From contig CARYZD010000007.1 of the NCBI GenBank assembly GCA_949106495.1, positions 1 to 64,000 of the forward strand: 64,000 bases of DNA. The letters run 5' to 3'. Origin of the DNA: an uncultured Clostridia bacterium (GTDB lineage Bacteria > Bacillota > Clostridia > TANB77 > CAG-465). Position 1 is the stretch's first letter. Each line of letters opens with the position of its first letter. This document shows positions 9,686 through 19,687 of the stretch, piece by piece. The notes below the pieces were generated by a model, which saw only the letters and a program-made list of their open reading frames with translations, had not been told where the DNA came from and searched no databases. The position numbers and the translations under genes are program-made.

Positions 9686-10894
9686 TTAGTAAACATCATA
9701 ACACTTAACATAGAATTTTATTAAGATTTTTGTAATCCAATTTGGCCAGAACTTATTAAACATTTCTATATCTTCTGCTTTTCTTTTATTATTTACAATA
9801 AATTCTTTAGTAGTTGCTCCATCATGTATTCTATAGTTAATTAATCTTTTATGAATATATAAATTTTTCCCATTAATTTTGCTTATCTTCAAGAATGTAT
9901 CCCAATCTAATGCAAATTTTAAATTAGATGTAAAAATTTTCCCTTTTATTCTTTTTTTGTTATATGTTACTCCTGGACAATTTATAGAATTTCCAAATGC
10001 AATTGACGAAACTTTAAAAAATTTCATTCCACATAATTTCTTACTTCTTAAGAAAAATTTTAATCTTTCCTTTATTTTACAATTCCTATCATCACTAACT
10101 TTACCATTTTTATAAGGATTATAATCTACAATATACATATTAGCTTCTGAATCATAGTTTAATAATATATTTTCCAAATAATCAGGCTCATATATATCAT
10201 CTTGGTGAGTAACAGTAACTAATTCTGTTCTGGCATTTTTGCAAGCAAAGTTCCAATCATCTTGTATATCACTTTTACCTTTTCTTACAACATATTTTAT
10301 ATCATATCTTTTAGCAATATCTCTTATATGTTCATTATCTGTTGAAGTTATTATAACATAATTTGATTGTATTGTTTGATTTAATACAGACTTTACAGCC
10401 TCTTCTAAATATGTTGCATCCTTATATGCACATATAGCAAAAGTATGAAGTTTTTTTGCCATTTTTTGTAGGTTTTCTTTATTTATTGGTTCTTTTTTCT
10501 TTTTCTTCTCTGTAAAAACCCACAATCTGCTAAATACAAAATTATATGGCACTGTAACAAATAATACAAGTATTGGTGCTATTTTGTCTGACACATTTAA
10601 TATATCAACAAAAAAGTACATACAAACCATGTTTAAAAAATATGAAGATATATATACAACATAATATTTGATTAAACTTGTCTTATCCTTCTTATCACTA
10701 TTTTCATTTTTCTTAAATACCCATACTTTATTTAATAAATACCCAATTAATGTACTACAAAAATAAGATACTGTATTAGCTATTAAATATTGAACATTAA
10801 AAAATAATAATATATAATATATAATCCATGAATTAATAGTATTTATAGCGCCAACAATTCCAAATTTAAAGAACTGAATTATTAGCTTTTTCAT
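9686..10894 (-). CDS. GtrA-like flippase domain fused to GT2 glycosyltransferase
   Basis: A 402-residue protein. The first ~130 residues form a four-helix GtrA domain (FFKFGIVGAINT at the start, FVFSRLWVF at its end), a family proposed to flip polyprenyl-linked sugars. After a Lys-rich linker, residues from about 148 form a GT2 domain (HTFAICAYKDATYL, VTHQDDIYE, FALDWDTFL). No ribosome site is seen before the internal Met at the junction, so it reads as a true fusion. The start is the second in-frame ATG, 7 nt after AAAGGAG; the first ATG overlaps that site. It overlaps the GtrB-like gene by 29 nt, indicating tight coupling. Confidence 0.82.
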   Translation of the reverse strand: MKKLIIQFFKFGIVGAINTINSWIIYYILLFFNVQYLIANTVSYFCSTLIGYLLNKVWVFKKNENSDKKDKTSLIKYYVVYISSYFLNMVCMYFFVDILNVSDKIAPILVLFVTVPYNFVFSRLWVFTEKKKKKEPINKENLQKMAKKLHTFAICAYKDATYLEEAVKSVLNQTIQSNYVIITSTDNEHIRDIAKRYDIKYVVRKGKSDIQDDWNFACKNARTELVTVTHQDDIYEPDYLENILLNYDSEANMYIVDYNPYKNGKVSDDRNCKIKERLKFFLRSKKLCGMKFFKVSSIAFGNSINCPGVTYNKKRIKGKIFTSNLKFALDWDTFLKISKINGKNLYIHKRLINYRIHDGATTKEFIVNNKRKAEDIEMFNKFWPNWITKILIKFYVKCYDVY

Positions 10895-11852
10895 TTTCAT
10901 TCTCCTTTAACAATACTTTATCAATAATAAATCTTGGTCTTTGTTTAGTTTCATTATATATTTTTCCAATATATTCTCCAATAATCCCTATACATAATAT
11001 TTGGAATCCTCCAAATAAACATATTAAAGCAATAATTGTTGTCCAACCAGGTTGGGCATTTTGGGCAATAATATGACTAATTATTACGTATATTAAATAT
11101 ATAAAGCTTAAAGCTGATATTCCAAAACCAGTTGATGTAATTATTCTTATTGGTTTTACACTAAAAGATAAAATTCCTTCTAAAGCAAAGTTAATCATTT
11201 TCTTTAATGGATATTTAGACTCTCCTGCAGCCCTTTCTGCTCTGACATATTCAACTTTAGATGTTTTAAATCCAATTAGGGGGATAATACCCCTTAAGAA
11301 TAAATTAACTTCTTTATAATTTTCAAGCTCATTTAGGGCTCTTTTACTCATCAATCTATAATCTGCATGATTATAGACTACTTCTGCACCTAGCATATTC
11401 ATCATTTTATAAAACGCTAATGCAGTATTTTTCTTAAAGAATGTGTCTTTTTCTCTCGAACTTCTTACACCATATACTATGTCGCATCCTTTATCATATT
11501 CTTCTATAAATCTATCCATAGCATCTATATCATCTTGTAAATCAGCATCCATACTTATGACTATATCAGCGTGTTCTTTTGCTGTCATTAATCCAGCAAG
11601 TAATGCATTTTGATGTCCTCTATTTCTTGACAAACATACACCTGTAACAAACTCATTTTCTTTATTATATTTAGTTATCATTTCCCATGTTTTATCCTTT
11701 GATCCATCATTTACATACATTATTTTACTTTCTTCGTCTATTATTTTATCATCTATCATTTTTGTTAGTTTTTCTGTTAATTTTTGTGTAGTTAATTCTA
11801 ATACTTCTTCTTCATTATAACAAGGAACAACTACATATAATATTTTTGACAT
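10866..11852 (-). CDS. GtrB/DPM1-like polyprenyl-phosphate glycosyltransferase
   Basis: A 328-residue GT2 of the dolichol-phosphate-mannose-synthase-like group (CsbB, YkcC, GtrB). It charges undecaprenyl phosphate with a sugar on the cytoplasmic face. Visible features are VVPCYNEEE at the start, NDGSKDKT near 48, the DADLQDD metal and donor motif near 101-107, and two C-terminal membrane helices (about 230-255 and 268-292) ending in IGEYIGKIYNETKQRP, a hallmark of the group. It starts 1 nt after the stop of the preceding gene with its own SD. The sugar is not predictable; glucose, galactose and GlcNAc are all possible. Confidence 0.9.
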   Translation of the reverse strand: MSKILYVVVPCYNEEEVLELTTQKLTEKLTKMIDDKIIDEESKIMYVNDGSKDKTWEMITKYNKENEFVTGVCLSRNRGHQNALLAGLMTAKEHADIVISMDADLQDDIDAMDRFIEEYDKGCDIVYGVRSSREKDTFFKKNTALAFYKMMNMLGAEVVYNHADYRLMSKRALNELENYKEVNLFLRGIIPLIGFKTSKVEYVRAERAAGESKYPLKKMINFALEGILSFSVKPIRIITSTGFGISALSFIYLIYVIISHIIAQNAQPGWTTIIALICLFGGFQILCIGIIGEYIGKIYNETKQRPRFIIDKVLLKENENEKANNSVL

Positions 11853-11853
11853 T

Positions 11854-13806
11854 TTATTTTTCCCCCTCTATTTGCCACGCTTTAATTAAAAATTTAATCC
11901 TTTCATCTCTTTTTTTCTTTTGAAATTCATTTGTACCGAATTTTTCAGATATCATCTCATAAATAGTTTTAATCTCTTCTAAATGTCTTTCTTTTTTCAT
12001 ATTAGATGTTATTTGTGTATCATGAACTCTGTAAAAATTCATAGCCTTATCTATATATGCTACTTTTCCTCTTGCCATTACATTAACATAAAACACCCAA
12101 TCTCCTGACTGCCTATATTTTCCTATTTCTTCATATATAGCCGAATAATCATCTTTTTTTATTAAACATGATGATACGTTAGCAATTGTATTATTTAAAA
12201 AAGTATAATCCTCTATTTCTTTTAATCCATCATTTATAAAGTTACTATCCCAATGTCCTGTTTTCATTATATCTATCTCTGGCTTTATTGTTTTTAAGAA
12301 AATATTTCCTTTTTTATCTGTAAATGCTGTATCGACATATGAAATATATATTTTTTCAGTAAGTTCTATTGGTTTAACCAACTCAGATATCATTCTTTTA
12401 TCACAATAATCATCTGCTTCAGCAATCCATACATATTCACCTTTAGCTTCTTCAATTCCCTTAGCCCATTGTTTAAATGCACTACCTGAATTTTTTTCAT
12501 TATAAACTAATCTTATATTTATATAAGCTTTTATCTTACTATAAATCTCATCTATCAAAGCTCTACTATCATCTTTGGAACAATCATCTAAAATTACTAA
12601 TTCATATATTTTATAATTTTGATTTAAAATACTATAAATCCTTCTGATTAAAAATTCTTCATAATTATAGTTAGGTACAACTGCAGAAATTTTAACATTT
12701 CCTTCTTTTAAATTATTTTGCTTCTTAGCTAATTTTACTAGCTCATCTATAGTATATTTTCCTGTTTCTTTATTTCTTCCAATCAGTTTTTTCATATTTG
12801 ATTTAAATTCTTTTCTAAATTTAATAGTATCATTTATTTTTTCTACATTATTTCCTTTAAGTAAATTAATTAGTCTTCTATAATATACTCTTATATTTTT
12901 TCTATGCCTCTTTATAAATTGATTTTTACATTTCAAATCCCATATTTTAAAATCATACTCGTTAAGCTTTTCTATAAATTTCCCAATTAGTCTTTTTCTA
13001 TCTTTTTCAGACTCTATTTCAATTAGTATATATATATATATTTCTAATAATTGATGTAATAAAATAATATCTTTATATTCCTCATATCTATCACTATCTT
13101 TTATTCTATCTAAACATACACTAATTGAGTCAAACATATCAAAACGTTTTTCAGAAAATTTAGCATTTTGAATTGAATTTTTTCTTTGTACATAATAATA
13201 TACAGCCTCTTCTGCATAAGTTATTTTTTCACTTTTTACAATAATAGGAATAATTGATGCTACGTCTTCATTTATTTTTCCAACTAAAAATGGAAAAGTT
13301 AAAAGTAAATCTTTTCTTATTAATTTATTGCAAGCAGATGCACATAATCCATTATCAATTAAGTTTAGTTTAGTTACTTTACCAATACAAGCTTTAGTTA
13401 CAGGAGCAATATTATTGCTATTTTCATCTACTAATTGTATATCATTTACAACTAAATCTGCATCTTCTGAAACTAATTTATTTACTAGTATATCATAATA
13501 ATTTTTATCTACATAGTCATCAGAGTCAATAAATCCTATATAATCTCCTGTAGCTTTTAAAACGCCAAAATTTCTTGTATATGCTAACCCTCTATTCTCT
13601 TCATTTTGTAATAAAATCATTTTACCTAGATATTTTTTTTCCAATTGCTTTAAAATATCATATGTATTATCTGTAGACTTATCATCTATTACAATTACTT
13701 CAATATTTTCATATGTTTGATTCATAATAGATGCAATACTCTTTTCTACATATTTTTCTACATTGTAACATGGAATTATCACAGAAATTTTATCATTATA
13801 TTTCAT
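11854..13806 (-). CDS. Two-domain family 2 glycosyltransferase
   Basis: A 650-residue cytoplasmic protein with two GT2 domains. Domain A (about 1-300) has VIIPCYNVEKYV, VIDDKSTDN and FIDSDDYVD. Domain B (about 370-650) has AVVPNYNYEEF, LDDCSKDDS and WIAEADDYCD. Domain A resembles the separate gene at 21569-22684 (shared pattern INEDVASI/VNEDVAV-like, YYVQRKNSIQN versus YKYLQRTGSIQN). Domain B resembles the gene at 20641-21579 (PNYNYE, WIAEADD, LNNTIANVSS versus INNTIANASS). Such tandem enzymes can add two different sugars or alternate linkages. GGAGGAG precedes the start, which overlaps the upstream gene by 11 nt. Confidence 0.88.
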   Translation of the reverse strand: MKYNDKISVIIPCYNVEKYVEKSIASIMNQTYENIEVIVIDDKSTDNTYDILKQLEKKYLGKMILLQNEENRGLAYTRNFGVLKATGDYIGFIDSDDYVDKNYYDILVNKLVSEDADLVVNDIQLVDENSNNIAPVTKACIGKVTKLNLIDNGLCASACNKLIRKDLLLTFPFLVGKINEDVASIIPIIVKSEKITYAEEAVYYYVQRKNSIQNAKFSEKRFDMFDSISVCLDRIKDSDRYEEYKDIILLHQLLEIYIYILIEIESEKDRKRLIGKFIEKLNEYDFKIWDLKCKNQFIKRHRKNIRVYYRRLINLLKGNNVEKINDTIKFRKEFKSNMKKLIGRNKETGKYTIDELVKLAKKQNNLKEGNVKISAVVPNYNYEEFLIRRIYSILNQNYKIYELVILDDCSKDDSRALIDEIYSKIKAYINIRLVYNEKNSGSAFKQWAKGIEEAKGEYVWIAEADDYCDKRMISELVKPIELTEKIYISYVDTAFTDKKGNIFLKTIKPEIDIMKTGHWDSNFINDGLKEIEDYTFLNNTIANVSSCLIKKDDYSAIYEEIGKYRQSGDWVFYVNVMARGKVAYIDKAMNFYRVHDTQITSNMKKERHLEEIKTIYEMISEKFGTNEFQKKKRDERIKFLIKAWQIEGEK

Positions 13807-15619
13807 TTTCTCCTCCTATCACCTTATTTGTATTTATATAAAAATTAGAACTATCTAATCTTAAATTAATATTATAATATGGATCTCCCTTTGCAAGTAC
13901 ATTTCTCCATTTTGATTTAAATAAATCTATTTCAGATTCAAATCTCTTAATCTTTTCTTTACTATCTTCTAAACCTCTTGTTTTAGATTCATAATGCATG
14001 AGCTTAGCAAATGGAGTATAAACAACTAAATATCCTTTATTTCTTACCTTTAAACATAAATCTATATCATTAAATGCAACTTTTAAATTCTCGTCTAAAC
14101 CATTAACTTCATCAAATATATTTTTCTTAATCATAAGGCAAGCTGCCGTTACTGCTGAAAAATTATTTATAACTGTTGCTCTAGAAAAATATCCAGGTGC
14201 ACTATCCACTAAATTTGTGTTTACATGTCCAGCAATGCCGCCTATACCTATTACAACACCGCAATGTTGTGTTGTATTATCTGGATAAAGTAATTTCGAT
14301 CCAACAATACCTACATCAGTTCTTTGACAAATACCTAGCATATTTTCGATCCAATCTTTAGCTAATACTTTTGTATCGTTATTTAGTAATACAATATATT
14401 CTCCTGTGGCCAAACTCACACCATAATTATTTATCTTAGAATAGTTAAATTCATTTATGTCCATTTTAATAACTTTTACATTATTATTTTCTTTTTGAAT
14501 TTCACTATAATATTTAAACGTTTCTTCTTTTTCACTATTATTTTCAACAATAATGATTTCAAAATTATTATATGTTGACTCAAATATTGACTCTAAACAT
14601 TTTTTTAAGTCATTTTTATTATCTTTGTTTGGTATAATAATACTTACTTTAGGATTTCCTTCAATTTCATAGTTTACTCTATATCTACCAGGTTCATCTT
14701 TCAGCATAGATACTTTACCTTTTATATTATTTTGTTTTAAATTATTTTCTATTGCTTTTTTTCCTGCTTCAAATACATATTTTTTTGAGTCATTTGACCC
14801 TGCTGTAGAGTTTTCGTGTGCTCTCCAGTGATATAGTATTTTAGGAATATGTTTTATACATTTTGCTTTAGATGTTGCTCTTAATACAAAATCATAATCT
14901 TGAGCACCATCATATTCACTGTTTAACATACCTATTTCATCTATAAGTGTTTTTTTAACTACTACAAAATGACAAATATAATTATAGCTTCTTAATAAAT
15001 CTGGTGAATAATCTGGTTTAAAATGAGGATTTTTTCTTATTTTTCCCATAAGAATATCTTCATCTGAATAAATAAAATCTACATTTTCATTATTATTTAT
15101 AATTCTAATATTTTCAAATAATGCATTTATAGATAGCACATCATCATGGTCACAAAATGCAATATAATCACCTGTTGCCATTTTTATCGCTTCATTCGTA
15201 TTTCCAGATATTCCATAATTTTCATTAAGATACTTATACTTTATTCTTTCATCATTTAAAGATAAAATAATATTATTAATATTTGAATTTATACTTGGAC
15301 TTCCGTCTGCAAGACATACTTCAAAATTTGAATAGGTTTGTCCAATTATAGAATCAAGTAGCTCCTTTAAAAAAGTTTCATCTGTATTATACATAGGTAT
15401 AACAATACTTATTTTAGGATTAACTTTAAACTTATACTCTCTTTGATCATTAAGTTCTTTTTCGGAAAGTGTATTATTTAGAATATAGTCTTCATATTTA
15501 TATGAAACATTTCTCATTTGCTTTTTATTTAAATGCCTCATATATAATTTATTAATAGATTTTCTAAGACCATTATTCTTTAAATAATTATATCCAGATT
15601 TAATCTTCCTAGTATTCAT
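13796..15619 (-). CDS. Two-domain family 2 glycosyltransferase (O-antigen/rhamnan type)
   Basis: A 607-residue protein with two GT2 domains. The first (about 65-300) carries SIVIPMYNTDE, AFCDHDDVL and GAQDYDFVLR. The second (about 320-590) carries SIIIPNKDN, VLLNNDTKV and VAFNDIDLCLK, a pairing typical of large rhamnan and O-antigen glycosyltransferases. About 60 N-terminal residues are basic and may bind the membrane. The first domain is the type often annotated as hyaluronan- or chondroitin-like; the second is rhamnosyltransferase-like. It would build a disaccharide repeat on the lipid carrier before ABC export. The start follows AAAGGAG. Confidence 0.88.
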   Translation of the reverse strand: MNTRKIKSGYNYLKNNGLRKSINKLYMRHLNKKQMRNVSYKYEDYILNNTLSEKELNDQREYKFKVNPKISIVIPMYNTDETFLKELLDSIIGQTYSNFEVCLADGSPSINSNINNIILSLNDERIKYKYLNENYGISGNTNEAIKMATGDYIAFCDHDDVLSINALFENIRIINNNENVDFIYSDEDILMGKIRKNPHFKPDYSPDLLRSYNYICHFVVVKKTLIDEIGMLNSEYDGAQDYDFVLRATSKAKCIKHIPKILYHWRAHENSTAGSNDSKKYVFEAGKKAIENNLKQNNIKGKVSMLKDEPGRYRVNYEIEGNPKVSIIIPNKDNKNDLKKCLESIFESTYNNFEIIIVENNSEKEETFKYYSEIQKENNNVKVIKMDINEFNYSKINNYGVSLATGEYIVLLNNDTKVLAKDWIENMLGICQRTDVGIVGSKLLYPDNTTQHCGVVIGIGGIAGHVNTNLVDSAPGYFSRATVINNFSAVTAACLMIKKNIFDEVNGLDENLKVAFNDIDLCLKVRNKGYLVVYTPFAKLMHYESKTRGLEDSKEKIKRFESEIDLFKSKWRNVLAKGDPYYNINLRLDSSNFYINTNKVIGGENEI

Positions 15620-15629
15620 AATATCTCCT

Positions 15630-17330
15630 TTATTTTTTTAGTTTATTTCTTATTTTATAAACAATGTCTTTTTTTCTATATTCGTTTAAAGCTTTATTTA
15701 TATTATCATATTCTTCTTGCCATTTTAAATTTGTTTTATTACAAGATTCAACTAAACGTTCATATTTTCCTTTTTCATTTTCAATAATTGAATTTATACC
15801 TTCCAAAGTTGTAAGAGAAGAATATGTTTTATTATACATTTCTGAAATATTCTTATCTAATAACTCATGTTGTATTTTATTTTCCAATTCTTTAAATTCT
15901 TCAACAAATTCTAAAATTTCAAATTTTTCATATAGTTCATCTTTATTTATATATTTATATATTTTTTTATTTTTTTCATACAAATTATTTATTGCACGAT
16001 ATAGAATAAATTCAATTGGTAGCTTATCTTCGCACCATTCTTGATCATATGCTATAAATTTTTTAAACTCCAAATTTTCATCTAGTTCTACAAAAATATT
16101 TTCAAAAATTAAATCATATAACCCTTTTTCTAAAAATGTAAGTTTTTCTTTATTTTCAGCTTTTATTATTATACCATTTTTTTCAAATATTGTTGAATTC
16201 AGAGCAGATTTTTCACAAAAAATACACATAAATGAGCTTTTAATCTTTTTATACCACTTAAAAATTAATTCTATTGCTAAATCTATTCTATTATCTAATA
16301 TATATTCATTTATTACCTCATCAAGAGTTTTTAAAGTTTGAAACTTACTTATAACTTTTCCCTCTTCAATTTTATCTGCTACATCAATTTTACATTTTCT
16401 TAGCAACTCTATATTTTCTCCTATATTTTGTATATGTTTTTCTCCTTCAATATACATAGGAACTTTTTCAATGTACTCTTTATACATTTTAGTAATTAAT
16501 TTATTTTCTTTATTTCTAAAATTATTAAAACTTGCAAACTTAACTTTGGATAAATATTTATCGCTATTAGAAAGTTCAATAAAGTATGAATTTGAAAAAT
16601 ACGATAACATACCATCTCTACATATTTCTCTAACAGCTTCAAGCTCATTAAAAATTATTGTGTCATCTGGATTATAATATATTAAGTATGAAAGTTTTGA
16701 ATTATTTCCTGTTGGTAGATATTCATCTGAATATATTACACTTGGTAATTTATGATCAGGAAAAGGATAATAGAATCTACAAAATTTCATTCTTGTTTGT
16801 TGTATTATTTTAGTAATTTCATTTTTTGAATAAATTCCACTACCTTTATAATTTCCAAGTATAGTATCATAAGAATTTCCACTTCTAACCTTTGCACCAG
16901 AAAAATTTTTAATAGAAAATTTATTTTCTATATGAAACAACATTACACCATCATCACTTAACAATTTATATGCTTTATCTAAAAAATATTGTAAATTATT
17001 AATACCACTATTCATATCTTTATTTATGAAATCTTCTATTCGTTCTATTGCACTAGAAACAACAATATAATCATATTTTTTATCTTTTTCTATGATATAT
17101 TCTATTGTTGCATTTATTATTTCTTTTGCCTCTTTACAAGCTATATTTTCATATTTTTCTTTATTACTTTCTAATATAGTAACTTTATTATTTTTTAATA
17201 TATATTTATATATATCATCACCAATAAAAAGTATATTAGATTCAGGCTTAAAATCATACCAGTTAATAATATTTTCTCTTATATCTCCCTCATTAATAAA
17301 CTTGGCAAATTCATTCTTAAAATTTGACAT
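15630..17330 (-). CDS. Methyltransferase-like protein of the polysaccharide cluster
   Basis: A 566-residue protein. The N-terminal ~200 residues have a class I SAM-methyltransferase shape: NILFIGDDIY as the SAM strand, YDYIVVSSAIERIE as motif II, and LLSDDGVMLFHIENKFSIKNFSGA as the post-motif strand. The rest (about 210-566) is helical with no family I can name, ending in a basic tail. Large proteins of this layout often accompany Wzm/Wzt glycan clusters and may cap or modify the growing chain. That role, and activity itself, is inference. The start is the ATG 7 nt after a GGGGG site, 8 codons into the longer frame. Confidence 0.65.
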   Translation of the reverse strand: MSNFKNEFAKFINEGDIRENIINWYDFKPESNILFIGDDIYKYILKNNKVTILESNKEKYENIACKEAKEIINATIEYIIEKDKKYDYIVVSSAIERIEDFINKDMNSGINNLQYFLDKAYKLLSDDGVMLFHIENKFSIKNFSGAKVRSGNSYDTILGNYKGSGIYSKNEITKIIQQTRMKFCRFYYPFPDHKLPSVIYSDEYLPTGNNSKLSYLIYYNPDDTIIFNELEAVREICRDGMLSYFSNSYFIELSNSDKYLSKVKFASFNNFRNKENKLITKMYKEYIEKVPMYIEGEKHIQNIGENIELLRKCKIDVADKIEEGKVISKFQTLKTLDEVINEYILDNRIDLAIELIFKWYKKIKSSFMCIFCEKSALNSTIFEKNGIIIKAENKEKLTFLEKGLYDLIFENIFVELDENLEFKKFIAYDQEWCEDKLPIEFILYRAINNLYEKNKKIYKYINKDELYEKFEILEFVEEFKELENKIQHELLDKNISEMYNKTYSSLTTLEGINSIIENEKGKYERLVESCNKTNLKWQEEYDNINKALNEYRKKDIVYKIRNKLKK

Positions 17331-17358
17331 ATAAAACCCCCTTATCATATACAAAACA

Positions 17359-18687
17359 CTATTTTTTTATATATGAAATATCTGAATCTAATCTTATAAA
17401 TCCAACACAATCTTTACTAGATAATATTTCAATTAGTAAAGCATCATATTTTCTATTTAAGACTTCTAATTCACCATTACTATTAATATGTGTGCAACTA
17501 AATGAAAGTGTATATTTACCTGGCCCTAATTTTATTTTTTGCTTAAATAATACTTCAACAACGTCACCTTTATCAAAACTTCCAGTGTCTACATTTTCAA
17601 TTAGTGTGTTTGTTCCACACATCTCTAATCCTTTAAAATCCTTTATAGTCATAGTAAATATTGGTGAATCTATTTTATCATTAAACTTTATTCTAGATTT
17701 TAAATATATCTCTTTATCATTTTCAATTGAAGAAATATATTCGCCTTTTTCATTAAAAACACCATAATCAAAAACTTCAGCTTTTCCATTTCCATAGTCA
17801 ATTACTTTATCATTTTGAATCATATGTTCTTTCCATGTATCATTTAATGGATCATCAATAATCTTAAATTGTTCATCTTTTAAATCAACATCATTTTGAA
17901 TCTCATTTGTTTCTTCCTCAATTTTAGCTTGTTTTTTCATTTCTAAAGGATTTAATCCAACAATTATTTTCTTATATAATTCTACTCCATCTTTTACTGA
18001 ACCATCAAAAATTTTAGTACCAGCATCAATTATTATTGTTCTTGTACAATTTCTTAAAATGTCTGAAATATTATGAGTAACAAATAATATAGTTTTTCCA
18101 CGTTTCTTAAATTCTTCAAATTTTTTAAAACATTTTAATTGGAAAGCCATATCTCCTACAGATAAAACTTCATCTACAATTAATATATCTGGATCAACAT
18201 TTATTGCACATGCAAAAGCAAGACGAGCAAACATTCCAGAAGAATATGTCTTTACAGGTTGATATAAATGTTCTCCTATATCAGCAAACTCTATTATTTC
18301 TTTTTCTTTTGCTTTAATTTCCTCTTTAGTAAGTCCCATTACTTGACCATGTTGATATATATTTTCAAAGCCAGTAAGTTCACTATTAAAAGCTGCTCCC
18401 AACTCTAATAATGAACTAATTTTTCCCTTTACTTCTAGTTTTCCACTAGTTGGAGTTACAACACCTGTAACCATTTTTAAAAGAGTTGATTTACCAGCAC
18501 CATTTTTTCCTAGAACTCCTAATACCTCACCTTTTTTTACGGTAAATGAAACATTATTCATTGCTTTAAAAGTTCCATGCTTTTGATATCCTGGTATCAT
18601 ACTCTCTAAAAGTCTATCTTTTTTACTAGTAAACATTTTGTACTCTTTTACTAGATTTTCTACAATAATTACGTTTTCATCATTCAT
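17359..18687 (-). CDS. Polysaccharide/teichoic acid ABC exporter ATPase with Wzt-type C-terminal domain
   Basis: A 442-residue ATPase. The nucleotide-binding domain occupies 1-250, with Walker A at 60-68 (GKNGAGKST), signature YSSGM at 148-152, Walker B ending in DE at 172-173 and switch His205. A linker and a beta-rich C-terminal domain (about 290-442) match the Wzt_C carbohydrate-recognition layout, which in known systems reads a terminal modification before export. It works with the permease encoded at 19688-20482. The glycan would be finished inside and exported with its lipid carrier. The start follows AAGGGTG. Confidence 0.92.
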   Translation of the reverse strand: MNDENVIIVENLVKEYKMFTSKKDRLLESMIPGYQKHGTFKAMNNVSFTVKKGEVLGVLGKNGAGKSTLLKMVTGVVTPTSGKLEVKGKISSLLELGAAFNSELTGFENIYQHGQVMGLTKEEIKAKEKEIIEFADIGEHLYQPVKTYSSGMFARLAFACAINVDPDILIVDEVLSVGDMAFQLKCFKKFEEFKKRGKTILFVTHNISDILRNCTRTIIIDAGTKIFDGSVKDGVELYKKIIVGLNPLEMKKQAKIEEETNEIQNDVDLKDEQFKIIDDPLNDTWKEHMIQNDKVIDYGNGKAEVFDYGVFNEKGEYISSIENDKEIYLKSRIKFNDKIDSPIFTMTIKDFKGLEMCGTNTLIENVDTGSFDKGDVVEVLFKQKIKLGPGKYTLSFSCTHINSNGELEVLNRKYDALLIEILSSKDCVGFIRLDSDISYIKK

Positions 18688-18701
18688 TAACTAACACACC
18701 C

Positions 18702-19676
18702 TTATTTCTTAAATATACAATAAGTATTATATCCAATTCTATAAATAAATGGAAAATTATAAAATAGAAAATAAAAAATATAATATCCAATAGATTCATA
18801 TTTAAATATATTTCTATATACTTTCCATCCCTTAAAGTTAACATTTCTTTTTTGCTTTACTCTTGTAAAATACTCTAAAGCTTTTTCATTTAAATTTTGT
18901 AAATTATTATCAAAGCATTCTTTTCTTAAAATATATGTTTTAAATTTTTCTATTTTTAAATCTATTATATAATCTCTTTTCTCATCAAAGGTTTTAAATC
19001 TATTTGTATATTTTTTTGTACCAACTTGGTTGTCTATATGTTGTCTATACTTTATTGTTGGTATATTTAAATAATATATTCTTCCCTTCATAGATGTTAC
19101 TAGACCAATCCAGTAATCATGTAAAATATCTTTATTATTAGTAAGTGGTAAAATATCTTTTAGCAAACTTGTTCTTGCCAAAATTGTACAACCAGTTATA
19201 CAATTATATAAATATTCCAATCTAAAATCTGTATATTTCTTTTGTTTAGACAATAATCCCATTTTCTTATTAAAAGAATTATCTATAACGTTTAAATCTT
19301 TGTCTACAACTTGTAAATCTGTATAAACTAAATCTACTTTTTCTCTTTCAATTGCTTCAATACATAATTTTACCTTATCATTTATCCATATATCATCTTG
19401 GTCAGAAAACATATAATATTTACTTTCTACTTTAGATAATAAAAATTCAAAATTACTATTTGAGCCCAAGTTTTTTTCTTGATAAAAAACTTTTATTCTT
19501 TCATCTTTTTTCTCATACTCTTTTAATATTTGTATTGTTTCTTTATTTGTTGAACAATCATCTGAAATTATTAAATTAAAATCTTTATAAGTCTGATTTA
19601 AAATAGAATCAAGTTGCTCCTTTAAATATCTTTCTCCATTATATGTAGCAAGTAAAATATCTACTTTTTTTGCCAT
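18702..19676 (-). CDS. Family 2 glycosyltransferase
   Basis: A 324-residue GT2 lying between the two ABC exporter genes. Features are ILLATYNGERYL at the N-terminus, ISDDCSTN near 37-44, the DQDD metal motif at 92-95, and HDYWIGL near 185, a pattern common in rhamnosyl- and galactosyltransferases of surface glycans. A weakly hydrophobic segment near the C-terminus may attach it to the membrane. GGAGG precedes the start by 6 nt. It is 11 nt from the permease gene and 14 nt from the ATPase gene, so it belongs to the same transcript. Donor unknown. Confidence 0.88.
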   Translation of the reverse strand: MAKKVDILLATYNGERYLKEQLDSILNQTYKDFNLIISDDCSTNKETIQILKEYEKKDERIKVFYQEKNLGSNSNFEFLLSKVESKYYMFSDQDDIWINDKVKLCIEAIEREKVDLVYTDLQVVDKDLNVIDNSFNKKMGLLSKQKKYTDFRLEYLYNCITGCTILARTSLLKDILPLTNNKDILHDYWIGLVTSMKGRIYYLNIPTIKYRQHIDNQVGTKKYTNRFKTFDEKRDYIIDLKIEKFKTYILRKECFDNNLQNLNEKALEYFTRVKQKRNVNFKGWKVYRNIFKYESIGYYIFYFLFYNFPFIYRIGYNTYCIFKK

Positions 19677-19687
19677 AAAGTCCTCCT

